In this document: one piece after another, positions 44,648 through 55,431 of the stretch
How positions within the stretch are numbered: position 1 is the first letter of the stretch
How the letters are laid out: each line of letters opens with the position of its first letter
DNA from: Cephalotrichum gorgonifer
Taxonomy: Eukaryota > Ascomycota > Sordariomycetes > Microascales > Microascaceae
DNA: 64,000 nucleotides
Direction: 5' to 3'
NCBI GenBank assembly: GCA_900312665.1
Contig: ONZQ02000016.1
Coordinates: 781,361-845,360, forward strand
Position numbers and translations under genes: made by a program
Notes under the pieces: model-generated
Told to the model about the DNA's origin: nothing
What the model saw: the letters and a program-made list of their open reading frames with translations, nothing else
The model's database searches: none

Positions 44648-46366
44648 CTACCCGCGTATACCAGCGACGGCACTTTTCTTGCTCCGAATCGTGTAGAGGA
44701 ACACCTTGTCCCGCCCAAACACGCTGCGGTCCTCGTCCTCGGCCTCGGTGATGACGAACATCTTCTTGGCCTTGGCCATGAAGTGCTGGTCGGCGCGCCT
44801 CCGCTTCTTGAAACAGAAGTAGACCGTGGCGTCGGAGTTCAGCTCCAGCAGGTCGGCCAGGGTGCGGAGCAGGAGCGGAAAGGCCGGCTCGAAGTAGACG
44901 CAGTCAGCGGCGAGGATGGCGGTGGGCTTGAATGATCTGATCTCCTCGTCGAGAGGTTCACCCCTGTGGAGGGAGATGGGGCCCCCTGCATTAGCCTCTG
45001 AATTTTTTTCCCGCCGGTACAAGCTCAGGTGCAGGTAATGTGACAGGGGGGAGGAAGACGACAACCATAAAGGTGAGGGAGAGGGGGGGAGGGGTAGGTG
45101 AGACTCCACATGGCCTGGTCTTCTTTGGAGCGCGAATCGCAGTCGCCAGGGAGGAGTATGTTCCACAGAAATATGTGGTGTTAGTGGGAAACTATGGGAG
45201 TGGAGCGAACCACATCCTGGAGTTTTGTTTCCTTCTGTTCAATTTCCCCCCTCTCCCGGCAAGGGTGGAATGTTCACACAACAGCTTTCCCCCGCTCCGT
45301 CCCAGAGTATGACACGGAATAGATGATAGCTGAGAGGTGAAAAGGTGAGGAGGAGGAGAGATGGGCATGCTTACCAGTTCAGGATCCTGGCCTTGACCTT
45401 GTCCTCCAGGTTGTTCAGCGCAATGTTGTGCTCCATTAGCGAGAACATCTCGAGCTGGTCGGTGATGTACAGTGGCGCTCCTATCGCGCAACCCCTCGCG
45501 ACAGCCAGGCCTACGAGGCCGCCGCCGGCTCCAAGTTCCAATCTAGGTGTTCGTCAGCGAGGTAGGACGCCACCAGTTAGCCAGGATTCGTCCTTGTCGG
45601 CATTCGCATTCCCCTCTTTTCGGTGCCCACACCGGATGACGGCGTGTGACAGAGAGGGAGGGAGGGGGGAAGGGGAAGCTCCAATAGCCCACTTGGTGCC
45701 GTTTGGATGCGTATGAGCAGGATACAGGTCCTAGCTATGATGAGTACGAGCAAGATGCAGTGCCAGCTCATGCATTTCCACGTCTTGTCTCTGCTGTCCC
45801 CTCTTGGTCTCCACTTGGCCCAAACGACAAAGATGGGAAAGGGCTATTGACCACTCATCCAAACCCCCACTTTCCACATTGGGAAGAAGTGGTTGGAGGG
45901 TTAAAAGGGCGGGGTATTCAGTACGTACTCGTGTAGTACGCATCAGAAGAACAGACCAAACATGATTGCGCAAACTCAAAAATCCACCAAGCTGACAAAG
46001 AAAACGAAAAAAAAAAAAAGTGAAAGGAAAAGGAAAAGGAAAAGGAAAAAAAAGAGGGGGGGAGGGGCACCTCCGCGAATGTACTCACATCCTCTCCTGT
46101 CCGAGATCCGTGGCATGGTATCTCAACATGTGCTTGCCGAGCACCATTCCGGCCTGCCACGTCTGGCCACCGCAGCCTGAGCTGAGGTCCTCCCGCAGCT
46201 CAACGGGTTGACTGAGGAGCCCGTCGAAGGTGGGTTTGCTGACGATCACCTCCTTGTAGACCGGGAGCGGCGTGAGGTCCTGTGTGATATCGAGCGGTGA
46301 GAATTCCGGGGAGGAGGGCTCCGAAGGGGAGGTCCCCGAGACCTGAGAGTGCACCGACATGGGCAT
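44648..46366 (-). CDS. EFM6: Protein-lysine N-methyltransferase EFM6 (METTL21-like)
   Basis: Three exons, 46366-46089, 45542-45375 and 44963-44648, give 253 aa. Each junction restores a family motif: ERI-LELGAGGGLVGLAVA (SAM-binding motif I, residues 95-108) and ARILNW-GEPLDEEI. Upstream are KPTFDGLLSQPVELRED and GCGGQTWQAGMVLGKHML; downstream is AILAADCVYFEPAFPLLL, the DCVY block of METTL21-type enzymes. The yeast homologue methylates elongation factor eEF1A on one lysine. The two introns are unusually long for this genome (546 and 411 bp); the first contains a (TTTTCC)n stretch on the coding strand. The start is set at the first ATG in frame (46366, MPMSVHS); no upstream ATG exists in this frame before an interruption. 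Confidence 0.85.
46026..46050. repeat. (GGAAAA)n microsatellite in EFM6 intron 1
   Basis: Four GGAAAA repeats followed by an A-run and G-run, preceded by another A-run. On the coding strand it is a polypyrimidine stretch near the 5' splice site. Confidence 0.8.
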
Positions 46367-47650
46367 GGAGGCGTCTGGATCCGGGTCGGACTCTTGCTCT
46401 GGGTGGGTGCGTGGGTAGTTGGCCGGCTGACAGTTGGTGTGCGTTGAGATGTACTCGTACTCGGACTTCAAGGGGATCTATGCGAAACTGGGCCTTTCTT
46501 TTTACTATCTTGCTAGTCTGTCGTACAACTGATGGGTTGGATCTTCGGGGCGATGCTATGCACGTAGATAGAGATGGGCATATAAACGGAAGCGGAACTG
46601 GAAATGGAGACGGGAGACGGAAATGAAGAGTTCGGGGGGATAATGGGACAAAGGGGGCGATTCTCCAGGGAGGCGGACGAATTTCCCACGCCACGCCGCT
46701 CTTTAAGCGCTCGCCAGTGGGAGGCTACGAGCGCAAGTGCGAGTAGTCACTCACGATAACGATAACGGGTTACATGGACTACGGAGTATGGATTACATAC
46801 GGATAGGAGCATGAGGGTTACGAGGTGGCGGCTCCCTTACCTTGCCATTACATTACTCGTCCATTATTATTACCATTACGAGCACTCCTACCCTACCCTA
46901 CCTACCCTACCTTATTGCAGACCCAAACCCAAACCCGCCCCGGAGTGGGTGGCGGAGCTATCGGCAGGACTGCCTTCCATTTTCTGATAATGCCCTGTTA
47001 CACCGGCTTTGATTAGTCAATTGGCTGCTCTGGTATTAGCCCCTAGTCCCAAACATGAAGCTCCAAGCCTGTGTGGGACCGACCACTTCTCTTCCCCCGA
47101 GCTCTCCGAGTACGCCCCCCCCCCCCCCGCCGCGCGTGCTCCGTGCTTCGGGATCGCATCGACACTTTCTTGCATGGGCGGCACGAAGGACCCGGTAACT
47201 ACGAGTAGTGCCGGGTTTCAGCTTCCGACGAGGACGCGTAAAAGCTTACCCGAGCCTGAACCTAAACCTGAGATTGCTTCCACTCGGATTAGGTTTGCCA
47301 GGCGTTTGCACCTGACCATATGGATCCGGGCGTGGATCCGGGTGCTACTTTACCATGATGACGACTTCCAGCTTGACCAACTCTTTCTTTGGGCTCACGG
47401 CGACAGCCATCTCATACATGTGTAGAACATTCACTCAATACTCTTTCCTGTGTCATGTTCACGTACATGAAATATCGAGTTGAGCTCCGAGGTGGTTGCT
47501 TTTCTTTGTTACAGTGAGCCTGTCCTACACCAGTCCCGGCACTCCATCTGGGGAACGAGCTGGACAACCACATCCTCACAGGCTCCGGTCCACGTAACTT
47601 TGCAGCCCGCAGGATGTGGTGGCACTTCCCCACAAGAGGATTCCCGTTCG
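46367..47650. other. Intergenic stretch
   Basis: EFM6 promoter and flanking sequence. It contains TACTCGTA (46452-46459) and TACGAGTA (47200-47207), an ACCCT/ACCTACC repeat near 46884-46911, and a C14 tract near 47116. No gene is supportable. Confidence 0.55.
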
Positions 47651-47971
47651 TCATGTCAGAAAGGGGATGTTAATATTATTCTCCGTCTCGTGTAATGAAC
47701 GCGATATACTGTGAAGGAAGGCTCCCGCGTCTACCTCCCCTGAACTCCGTCTTCCGGCCCTCCCTCTCCTCTCCGTATCAAGGTCTTGCTCCTCGTCTGC
47801 AATATCCCGAGTCTGCCTCCCTTTGCAGGTGTAACTAGCTCTTGACTGTAAAACATCCACGTCAACCAAATTACTATCAAGTATGCTGGTAACCGAAGGC
47901 CTCTTCAAGCTGTGTCTCCTCTCCAGCTCCGACTGGGTATACCACCTTTGACTGAGCCGCTCGGAGTCCAT
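47651..47971 (-). CDS. Possible small hypothetical ORF (106 aa)
   Basis: ATG at 47971 opens a frame to TGA at 47651. The product is polar and charged (MDSERLSQRWYTQSELERRH at the start; DEEQDLDTERRGRAGRR in the middle) with no motif. Codon third positions are only weakly biased. It lies 70 bp downstream of the stop of the lysine-rich hypothetical gene on the same strand; I found no splice pair joining the two in frame. It may be a real small gene, an unrecognised terminal exon, or chance. Confidence 0.22.
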   Translation of the reverse strand: MDSERLSQRWYTQSELERRHSLKRPSVTSILDSNLVDVDVLQSRASYTCKGRQTRDIADEEQDLDTERRGRAGRRSSGEVDAGAFLHSISRSLHETENNINIPFLT

Positions 47972-48040
47972 TCGTGTCGGAGATGATGCTCTGGAGGGCA
48001 AGGAGGAGTATGCCTTAGCATGTGGTAGGTTACTCCCTCA

Positions 48041-48676
48041 TCAGTACATGCCCAAGGGCGGAGGCCGCGGAGGCCTCGCCGGCCCGTATGTCTTGAGCTC
48101 CAGCTCCCGTATACTCTCCCGCCAGCGCTCGTCTTCAGCCTTCCTCTGCTTCTTGCGCTCGGCCTTTGCCTCCTTCGATTTCTGCTTATCCTCGGCCCTT
48201 TCCTTCTTCGACTTGGCCTTTCCCCCACCATCTCTCTTTTTCAATTTGCCCTTGTCCCCAGAATTGCCCTTCTTCGATGGGTCCTTGTCCACAGGAGCAT
48301 CATCTCTCGCACCACCACTCCCTCTCCCCAGCAGAGACCCCTCAGACAACGACGACACTGGAGCTTGATGATCTTTCAACGCGTCCTTGACCCACCGCGC
48401 CGCTCGTCCCATCCCCCCGTCCTTCATCGTATCAGCAACGCCCCGGAGGGCCCTCCCGACGGCCTCCCTCCTCTCCTGCCTCTTCGCCTGTCTCTCGAGC
48501 CTGCCCCGTATGGTGCGGAGGCGGCTCATATCCGCGAAGTAGGCGTTGTCTCTCGCCTCATTATGCGCAGAGTCACGGGGCGTCCCCTGATTTTCCGGGG
48601 TGCTTCGCTCCTCGTTGTAGTGGCGTACAATAGCGCGCTGGATGCGGCCAAGGCAGTCTTTGTCCTTCGCTGACAT
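48041..48676 (-). CDS. Lysine/arginine-rich hypothetical protein (211 aa)
   Basis: Single ORF from ATG 48676 to a stop at 48041. The N-terminal half is helical and basic (LRTIRGRLERQAKRQERREAV, then GRALRGVADTMKDGG and ARWVKDALKD). The C-terminal half is a long charged Lys/Glu/Asp run of coiled-coil type (KKRDGGGKAKSKKERAEDKQ and onward), and it ends PPRPPPLGMY. No domain is recognised. The composition suggests a nuclear or nucleolar protein, but this is only compositional. The neighbouring gene on the same strand is MIC12; nothing links the two. Confidence 0.5.
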   Translation of the reverse strand: MSAKDKDCLGRIQRAIVRHYNEERSTPENQGTPRDSAHNEARDNAYFADMSRLRTIRGRLERQAKRQERREAVGRALRGVADTMKDGGMGRAARWVKDALKDHQAPVSSLSEGSLLGRGSGGARDDAPVDKDPSKKGNSGDKGKLKKRDGGGKAKSKKERAEDKQKSKEAKAERKKQRKAEDERWRESIRELELKTYGPARPPRPPPLGMY

Positions 48677-49119
48677 TGCCTTCGCGAGCCTGTGAGATCC
48701 TTAGGTGAGCGTTTGAGATGTGATCCTCTGAGTAAGTGCTTAAGTAGAGATCCTTTAAGTGAGAGTTTGAGTAGGATCCTTTGGGTGCCTGTTCGGCTGT
48801 CGGACTTCGGTTGTAGTTGTGATTGGGGATGAGCTCTGCAAAGTCTCTCTTTCTTCATGGATGTTATCCTGGGGGTATTAGAGGTAGGTGATGTTCGGTT
48901 TGGGGAAGAGCAACAGGTCGCAATATATAGGTAACCCGGGATAGGTGAAGGCATCATTAACTGCTTGCGCTCCAGCTTCATGCTCCAACTGGGGCAGCTG
49001 GGCTGGTGAGGGGCAACTCTATTGTCTAGTACAAGTGAATGGAATCGCGTACACTACACTGGACCACCAGTCCCACCACAGACCCATTTCCGTGATGGAG
49101 ATACATCGTTATACCATAC
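48677..49119. other. Intergenic stretch
   Basis: Upstream sequence of the lysine-rich gene. A short imperfect repeat (GATCCTYTRAGTRAG-like) lies at 48698-48785. No gene seen. Confidence 0.55.
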
Positions 49120-49837
49120 CTATAAACCCCTGAGGACCGTATTGTCCCTCTGGCTTATGGGTACATACCGCTCCGCGAGCACCTCCGCGACCGTCTTCGG
49201 CTTCGCAGGCGCCTTCTCAAACCGCTGCCTCAGCGCCTTCGCGACATCGGACTCTGGCTTCAGCTTCTCGTCAGTCACCCCCGCCACGCTCCCCACCGCG
49301 GTCTCCACCTCGTTCACGATATCCTTCCCCTTCCTGAGGCTCCGCTCCATGATATCCCCCACCTCCTCCCTCACCTCCACGGTCCTCGCCAGCGCCGCTG
49401 CCTTGGCCCTCCGAGCAGCCTCATAGGCCCCGGAACTCTCCGCGAGGGCCTCGGCCCTCCTCTCCGCTTTCTCCCTCGTGGCGCTCCAGTCCGCGCCCTG
49501 GAGCCACCGGACGGTGCTCTCCACGTCAGCGTTCCACCTATCCTTCGCCCTGTCCACGAAGTTCGCCCGCCTGGCCGCCGCTAGCTCCGCCCTCGTGGGG
49601 CGTCTGGCCTCTGCGGGGTGGTCGATTGCCGCGTCGAGGGTGTCCGCTTGGTGCTGTAGGAGGAGAGACTGCTCTTCGCGAGCCGTCCGCTGCGCGGCTG
49701 TCGAGAGGTAGGCTACCGCTAGCGTGAGGGCGACGCCGCCTGTCTGTCAACGAGACATAACACCGTTAGCTAAGGCGAGATTTAAGAGAGCCAAGACAGC
49801 TGCGCAAGGTACTCACGAAGCCTGCTGCGAAGCCCAT
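49120..49837 (-). CDS. MIC12: MICOS complex subunit MIC12
   Basis: Exons 49837-49817 and 49743-49120 give 214 aa. The first exon is only seven codons (MGFAAGF), spliced in phase 0 to TGGVALTLAVAYLSTAAQR; together these form the short N-terminus and single membrane segment (about residues 8-24) typical of MIC12/AIM5. The family core NFVDRAKDRWNADVESTVRWLQGADW follows, then a helical, charged intermembrane-space region, and the conserved end AERYVPISQRDNTVLRGL. MIC12 links the Mic10 and Mic60 modules at mitochondrial cristae junctions. It is divergently arranged with the mitoribosomal bL17m gene across 559 bp. Confidence 0.88.
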
Positions 49838-50396
49838 CTTTGGGATGGTGTGTGTAGAGTTGGGGAAGTCTGGGGGGGCTTCCAATTTGTGGAAAGGAAA
49901 GAGTGAGTATCCCTAGATTGGTGGGCTGTCAAGGTCGCCTTATATAGCTAAGAGGATCTATAACCTTGCGCCGCAAGGGAGGCGAAGGTATCCGCGGAGC
50001 AAGGGAGCTCCGATGATGTCTTGCCGACATATCTCGCATCACGTGATCGGTACGAAATGAGCTCGACTTCACCAGCCGAGAAGCTTCAACAGCTTTCCAG
50101 TTGGTATTTTAAGGATTATGGCTCTTCAATTGAACAGCTCCAAAACCAATTGCTAAAATCCATAGCGCTCATCGGCCTGTAGCTTCTTCGTCTTGGAACT
50201 ATGGGTAACTATGCGAAAGTCGCGATGGGCATTTTAGTGCAGCTGACTAAGCCATGCACTCCCCGTCGGGTCAAAAAATTATGGATACCGCGACGACTGG
50301 TTTGCTAGCCAGAATCTCAAAGGTCAAAATCAGCGACAGATTCCCCCCCGACAAAACCACCCTAATCCGACACCCGCCTCGCGCAGCTCACACACA
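49838..50396. promoter_or_regulatory. Divergent promoter region MIC12 / mitochondrial bL17m
   Basis: 559 bp between two start codons, both of mitochondrial-protein genes. It contains the E-box palindrome TCACGTGA at 50039-50046. A shared regulatory role is inferred from arrangement and motif only. Confidence 0.45.
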
Positions 50397-51171
50397 ATGG
50401 CTGGCGGTCTCGTCAAGTACCGGCACCTGAGCCGAAACTCGGCGGCGCGGATGGCCCTGCTCCGCAGCCAGGTCACCGCGCTGGTGATGCACGAGCACAT
50501 ACAGACGACGTACGCGAAGGCGAAGGAGTCGCAGCGGATGGTGGAGAAGATGATCACGCTGGCGAAGAAGGATACCGTTACGAGTAGGAAGAAGGTCACG
50601 GGGATGCTCTACGTAAGTGGTGGTTTCCGCTCCTTTTGCTTTCGAAAGCTGCCCTCTCCTTACAACCACCCGCCCTCCGTGGAGAAGCGAGCTTATGTTG
50701 CGCTCTCTCTGGGCGGCGGTGGATTGGGAAGGGGAGGGGGAAAGGGGGGTATGGGATGGGAAGAGAATGAACCAGGCCGCTAACCCTTGGGAAATCCTAT
50801 AGACACCACACGCCCTCCTCCCCAGGGTCTTCGGCGAACTGAAGAACCGCTACAAGGACCGCGCGGGGGGCTACACCCGCGTCACCCGCACCGAGCCCGC
50901 CAGCACCTACGACCAGGGCGAGTACGCCATCCTTGAGTTCGTCGACGGGCCCCGCGACTCGCGGTACATGATGACTGCCATGGCGGTCGCGAGGGACCTC
51001 CAGAGGGGCGTCGAGTCGACCGACATTACGAAGATGAACGTGGAGAAGGTGACGAGGTACAGGGGCAGGGAGGACTTCGACAAGTTGGTGGAGAAGATAA
51101 AGAAGAGGTGGGGGCCTGCGCTAGCTGAGAATTGGGAGGCTGACCCTGCCCATATTGCGGCGAAGAAGTAA
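50397..51171 (+). CDS. MRPL8: Mitochondrial large-subunit ribosomal protein bL17m
   Basis: Exons 50397-50612 and 50803-51171 give 194 aa; the 190-bp intron is phase 0 (GTAAGT, branch GCTAAC, acceptor TAG). The L17 core is clear: KYRHLSRNSAARMALLRSQVTALVMHEHIQTTYAKAKESQRMVEKMITLAKK, then LYTPHALLPRVFGELKNRYKDRAGGYTRV across and after the junction, and YAILEFVDGPRDSRYMM. The C-terminal extension beyond the bacterial protein is typical of fungal mitochondrial members. It acts in the mitochondrial 54S subunit. The N-terminus is basic but has no long presequence. Confidence 0.92.
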
Positions 51172-51427
51172 AAAGGGGGGGACGACGTTTCGGGAGGGTC
51201 GGGGGGGTTTGAGCGTGGGGTCTGGGAACTGTGTATATCTACTATGTACCATCATACCGTGAACAAATGGGATTAGAATTCAAGACATACGAAATAATGA
51301 GGGAATGGTGTGAGCTAAGAACGAGGTATCAAGGTCAAGATAAGCCTCTAACATTGATATCGCACTCTATCTATTGACGCCAATACATGACAGGCATGCC
51401 AACACTCGCATGCATGCTACTCCGCTC

Positions 51428-53786
51428 TTATACAAAGTCAAACGTATCACCCCTTTCCGTCAACATCTTCCCGACTCTCTGGCTACCAACAATACGCTCC
51501 AGCTTCATCGCATCGTACTTGGAGAACAGGACCCTCACGGAGCCTTGCCCGGGCGAGAGCGTCGTGTCCTGCTCGCTCTTGGACAGGTAGCCGCCGGTGA
51601 TCTCCTTGTAGAAGATGGGATTGTCCGGCAGGCTGTACATGATGACGCTCTTCACGCCCTTGAACTGGTACCGGCGGAAGTGGTGCGCCCTCTCCGTGTA
51701 CAGGAGGACCCGGTGCCGCCCCGTGATGAAGTGGGACCGGGCGCGGGACGCCTCGGGGACGTCGGCATACTCGGAGATGGCGCCGAAGGAGACGCTCGCG
51801 AGGGCGGTGGACGACACGAAGTAGTTCCTGACCCTGACGAAGTCGAGGTAGGAGGGGATGAAGAGGAGGACGCCGCTGATGTCCTTGGCCCTCTTGGTAA
51901 GGAAGGGCACGATGGTGGCGAGGAAGTACTCGAACCGGGCCTCGGGATCCTTGTCGATGGAGGGGGTGTCGATGCGGGAGAAGGTCTGCTTCATCTTGAT
52001 TCCGAGCTGCTGTATCTCTCCTGCGTACTCACCCTGGAACCGGATCTTGCCGGCCCAGTTGTGGCAGTGCAGTCTCATCAGCTCCGACAGCTCGGGGGTG
52101 TTGAAGGCTGACAGGACGATGGTCTGCCTGAACTGCTTGGCCCAGTTCTCCAGGTACCAATTCCGGACGCGGCTGATGTCGTAGTCGTGGGATTCCCTCG
52201 GGTGCAGGTTCAGGTGCTCGAATATGAACTCAACATGCTCCCAGTTCTGCATGAGCAGGGCGTCGGTCTGGTCCATGGTCACGAGCTCTATCGAACTCAG
52301 GAAGTCGAAGTCCATCTTCGCCTTCTTCTTCTTCTTGTCGTCGTGGCCATCTTCCTCCGAACCGATCGCCATCCGGAGACCCAGCGGGCTGGCGAGGATG
52401 ATGTCAGATCGGTAGAACGGAGCGAAGAACTTCATCGTCTTCCTGGTGAACATCACCCCCATCCGGAACATGTCGTCGTCGTTTCCGTCGAACAGATCCT
52501 TGAAGTCGGCGGGCCGGTCACCGCCGAACGGGGCGCCCTTCTCTAGGTACGCGTCGTCGAAGCGCTTCCTGTTCTCCTGCTGGTCGGGCTGGTATAGCTT
52601 CACGATGGTGTCCACTACCCTCACGCAGGCCTCTCGGGTCGGGAGTAGGTACAGGACCTTCGGCCGCGTGAAGCCCTGGTCTCTCAGCTCGAGATCGGCA
52701 CCCTCCCCTTCCTTTGCGAGCTTCGCGTTGTTCTTCAGTACGCGATCTCGAGTTCTGGGATTGTTAGTTTCGTAACGTTTGATGACATCTAAGGTGAGGA
52801 AAACGAATAAGGGGGTGGGGGGTTCTTACGTGAGGACGTGGTTGAGAGCATGGAGGCAGGTCATCGTCCGCAGCCCCTGGGAGTTCTGGACCGTCCGTTG
52901 GCAGTAGAAGATATCTTGGTAGTTGAAGAGCGCGGGAGCGAGATCCCTCTGGACGTCATCAAACTTGGGGAATGCGGTGGCGGCGGCCGATCTTAGCCTC
53001 TGCTTCAGCTTTAGGGAATCGGGTTTGGTAATCGAGCCAGCTGCTGGAGGCTCAGTCTCATGGCCACCAGATGGGTACATAGACACCACTCGGGAGCCCC
53101 CCGTGACGGACCGCGAGGTAGCCCACTGGTTGCCCTGCACAGCGGCGACCTTCTTCGACGTAAGGGTCTCGTCGGGATTGGAGAAGTGCGCCTCGAACGG
53201 GTTCGAAGGGTCCTCCTCGTCGTCGTCGTCTGAAGGTGCGTCCGGAATCTCATCCGCTGCCTCATCCTCTCCCTCAGGCTCAACGAAGTCCAGGTCTTTG
53301 CCTTCCTCCTCCTGCTCGTCATCCTCCGCGTCGGACTCCCCTGACTCGGACTCCTCCACTCGCGTCGCGACCTCTCCGTGGCTCAGCTTGCGCCTCTTGG
53401 CCTTCGGCGCCGCAGTTTCTGAGAAGCTCTGCATGAGAGCCATGTAGGGCTTCACCGTAGGCCCTTCGTCCTCCTCGTCCGACTCAGAATCAACGATTAC
53501 CGAGTCCTCATCAGGGAAACCCTCACTCCCACTCCCACTTTCGGAATCACTGATATCGATTAGAAAAGATATTCGAAATCTGACGGAAATATGCTGCTTA
53601 CCTGGAATCTTGATCCTCGATACGAGCGGTATTGAACCGGGGACCACCACGTCCCCTTCCTCTACCTCTATCCCCTCGTCCTCGACTGCCACCCCTTCCC
53701 CTTGCACCACCGCGGCTTCCACCACCGCCCCGGCCTCTGGCGCCGCCACGCCCGCCGCCCGAGCCTCCTCTTTTAGTAAATGCCAT
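51428..53786 (-). CDS. UTP25: U3 snoRNA-associated protein 25 (UTP25/DEF), SSU processome
   Basis: Exons 53786-53602, 53549-52830 and 52754-51428 give 743 aa; introns are 52 and 75 bp. In order: a Gly/Arg-rich N-terminus (GAR-like), a long acidic Ser/Glu/Asp region (about residues 60-165), the NTPase-like core beginning near FNYQDIFYCQRTVQNSQGLR with LHALNHVLTTRDRVLKNN across the second junction, PKVLYLLPTREACVRVV, and the C-terminal UTP25 domain (SDIILASPLGLRMAI, SSIELVTMDQTDALLMQNWEHV, SGVLLFIPSYLDFVRVRNYF). The protein resembles a DEAD-box helicase but lacks the catalytic motifs, as is known for the family. It functions in early 40S ribosome biogenesis. The start is divergent from eIF3f. 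Confidence 0.93.
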
Positions 53787-54342
53787 GAATTATAAGTAAA
53801 CTGAACGAGAAAGATCCAGCTTGTGAAAAAAAAAAAATATGTTGATATGTTGGATGGTCAAGGAGCTCTTCACGAGACTACTACTTAAAAAAGAGACTAT
53901 AACTTTCACTATAAAAATTTCTGGTGCTCCCATTGGAAGAAGCGAACTTCGAGAAGCAGAGGAAAAAAAATGCGCCACACATGTCAGGCACCAGCCACGG
54001 AGGGGCAGTTTTTACCGCCACAAACCTTATCGATATCGAAGCCCTTGTAGTGTCACGAATGCGAAGACACAAATTTCCCTACCAAAATCCATGGGCATCC
54101 CACTCACTCACTATTGGACTTGTCTCCGATCCCACTCAAATCCTACCCCGGAAATCCACTCTTCGGTGCCCCTCTCCACCTACCGAAATCTCGTCCTCTC
54201 GACTCCCCTTACGGCCCCCCCCCTCTCTCTTCCGACGCATCTGTGACGAAATTTTCTCCTCCCGACGTCTAGGCACACCACCACCAGCGACGAGAGGCAA
54301 CCACCCCCAAACCTAAACAAAATTCACAAAACCGTCGCAACC
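53787..54342. promoter_or_regulatory. Divergent promoter region UTP25 / eIF3f
   Basis: 556 bp between two start codons of ribosome-biogenesis and translation genes. AAAAATTT occurs at 53913-53920, and a GAAAATTTC-like element occurs on the minus strand near 54248-54256. Both resemble the yeast ribosomal-RNA-processing element core. The link is an inference. Confidence 0.4.
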
Positions 54343-55431
54343 ATGGCAGCAGTCGAAGCGCCCAACTTCCTCCACCTCGCGAGGCCCCTCGCCTCCGCGC
54401 CCACTGGCGTCAACATGTCCCTCTCGCCCGTGACCGTCAACATCCAGCCCCAGGTCGTCCTCTCGATCCTCGACCACGCCGTGCGCCGCGACACCCGCGA
54501 CACGCAGTCCCAGCGCGTCATCGGCGCCCTGGTCGGCGTGCGGTCCGAGGACGGCTCCGAGGTCGAGGTGCGCTCGTGCTTCGCCATCCCGCACACCGAG
54601 AACGAGGACCAGGTCGAGGTCGACGTCGAGTACCAGAAGAACATGCTCGCCCTCGCCCTCAAGGCGAGCCCCAGGGAGTCGCTCCTCGGCTGGTACACCA
54701 CCTCGCTCGAGCTCAACTCCTTCTCCGCCCTCATCCAGAACTTCTTCGCGAGCCCCGAGACGGGCACCTCGCCCCACCCGGCCGTCCACCTCACCATCTC
54801 CACCGACCCGGGCTCCAGCATCGACACGAGGTGCTACATCTCCGCCCCCGTGGCCGTCACCCCCGAGAGCGCCGCCTCGTCCTGCCTCTTCGTCCAGGTG
54901 CCCCACAAGGTCCTGTACGGCGACTCCGAGCGCGCCGCCCTCGAGGCCATCTCCTCCGCCAAGGACTCCGAGTCCCGCTCCGTCGCCCTCGCCTCCGACG
55001 TCGAGGGCCTCGCCCGTAGCCTCCAGTCCGCCGTCGACATGCTCGACAGCGCCTCCGACTGGATCAGCCGCGTCCTCGACGAGGAGGACGAGCCCAACAA
55101 CGCCCTCGGCCAGTACCTCATGAACGCCCTCTCCCTCACGCCAAAGGTCGACCCCGAGCAGATGGACCGCGACTTTAACAACCACATCCAGGACGTCCTG
55201 ATGGTCGCTTACCTCGCCAACACCATCCGCACCCAGATCGACCTCTCCCAGCGCCTCGCCACCTCGACCATCACCGGCATGGGTGAGGGTAAGGAGGGTG
55301 AGGGCAAGGGCGGCGATGAGAAGGAGGGCCAGCGCGGCCAGAGGGGAGGCAGGGGCGGAAGGGGAGGCAGGGGAGGCGGCCGTGGTGGCCAGCAGAGGGA
55401 ACCCCGGGAGCCGAGGGAGCCTGCCGAGTAA
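54343..55431 (+). CDS. Translation initiation factor eIF3 subunit F
   Basis: Single-exon 362-aa protein. The MPN domain spans about residues 28-165 (VNIQPQVVLSILDHAVRR, then RVIGALVGVRSEDGSEVEVRSCFAI, and SPRESLLGWYTT) but lacks the complete JAMM metal-binding set, as expected for eIF3f. The second half is the helical region (DVEGLARSLQSAVDMLDSASDW; NNALGQYLMNALSLTPKVDPE; DVLMVAYLANTIRTQIDLSQRL). It ends in a Gly/Arg-rich tail (about 325-350) followed by REPREP repeats, a filamentous-fungal feature. It is part of the eIF3 core; the gene is absent from budding yeast but present in filamentous fungi, which supports the organism assignment. Confidence 0.95.
   Translation: MAAVEAPNFLHLARPLASAPTGVNMSLSPVTVNIQPQVVLSILDHAVRRDTRDTQSQRVIGALVGVRSEDGSEVEVRSCFAIPHTENEDQVEVDVEYQKNMLALALKASPRESLLGWYTTSLELNSFSALIQNFFASPETGTSPHPAVHLTISTDPGSSIDTRCYISAPVAVTPESAASSCLFVQVPHKVLYGDSERAALEAISSAKDSESRSVALASDVEGLARSLQSAVDMLDSASDWISRVLDEEDEPNNALGQYLMNALSLTPKVDPEQMDRDFNNHIQDVLMVAYLANTIRTQIDLSQRLATSTITGMGEGKEGEGKGGDEKEGQRGQRGGRGGRGGRGGGRGGQQREPREPREPAE

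Noticed and set aside
46884..46911. ACCCT/ACCTACC repeats resembling telomeric sequence
   Set aside because: The fungal telomere repeat is TTAGGG/CCCTAA; these units are irregular, few and lack the TAA.
54313..55185. Minus-strand open frame opposite eIF3f
   Set aside because: Antisense shadow of a GC-rich housekeeping gene; Gly/Val/Asp-rich composition without domains.
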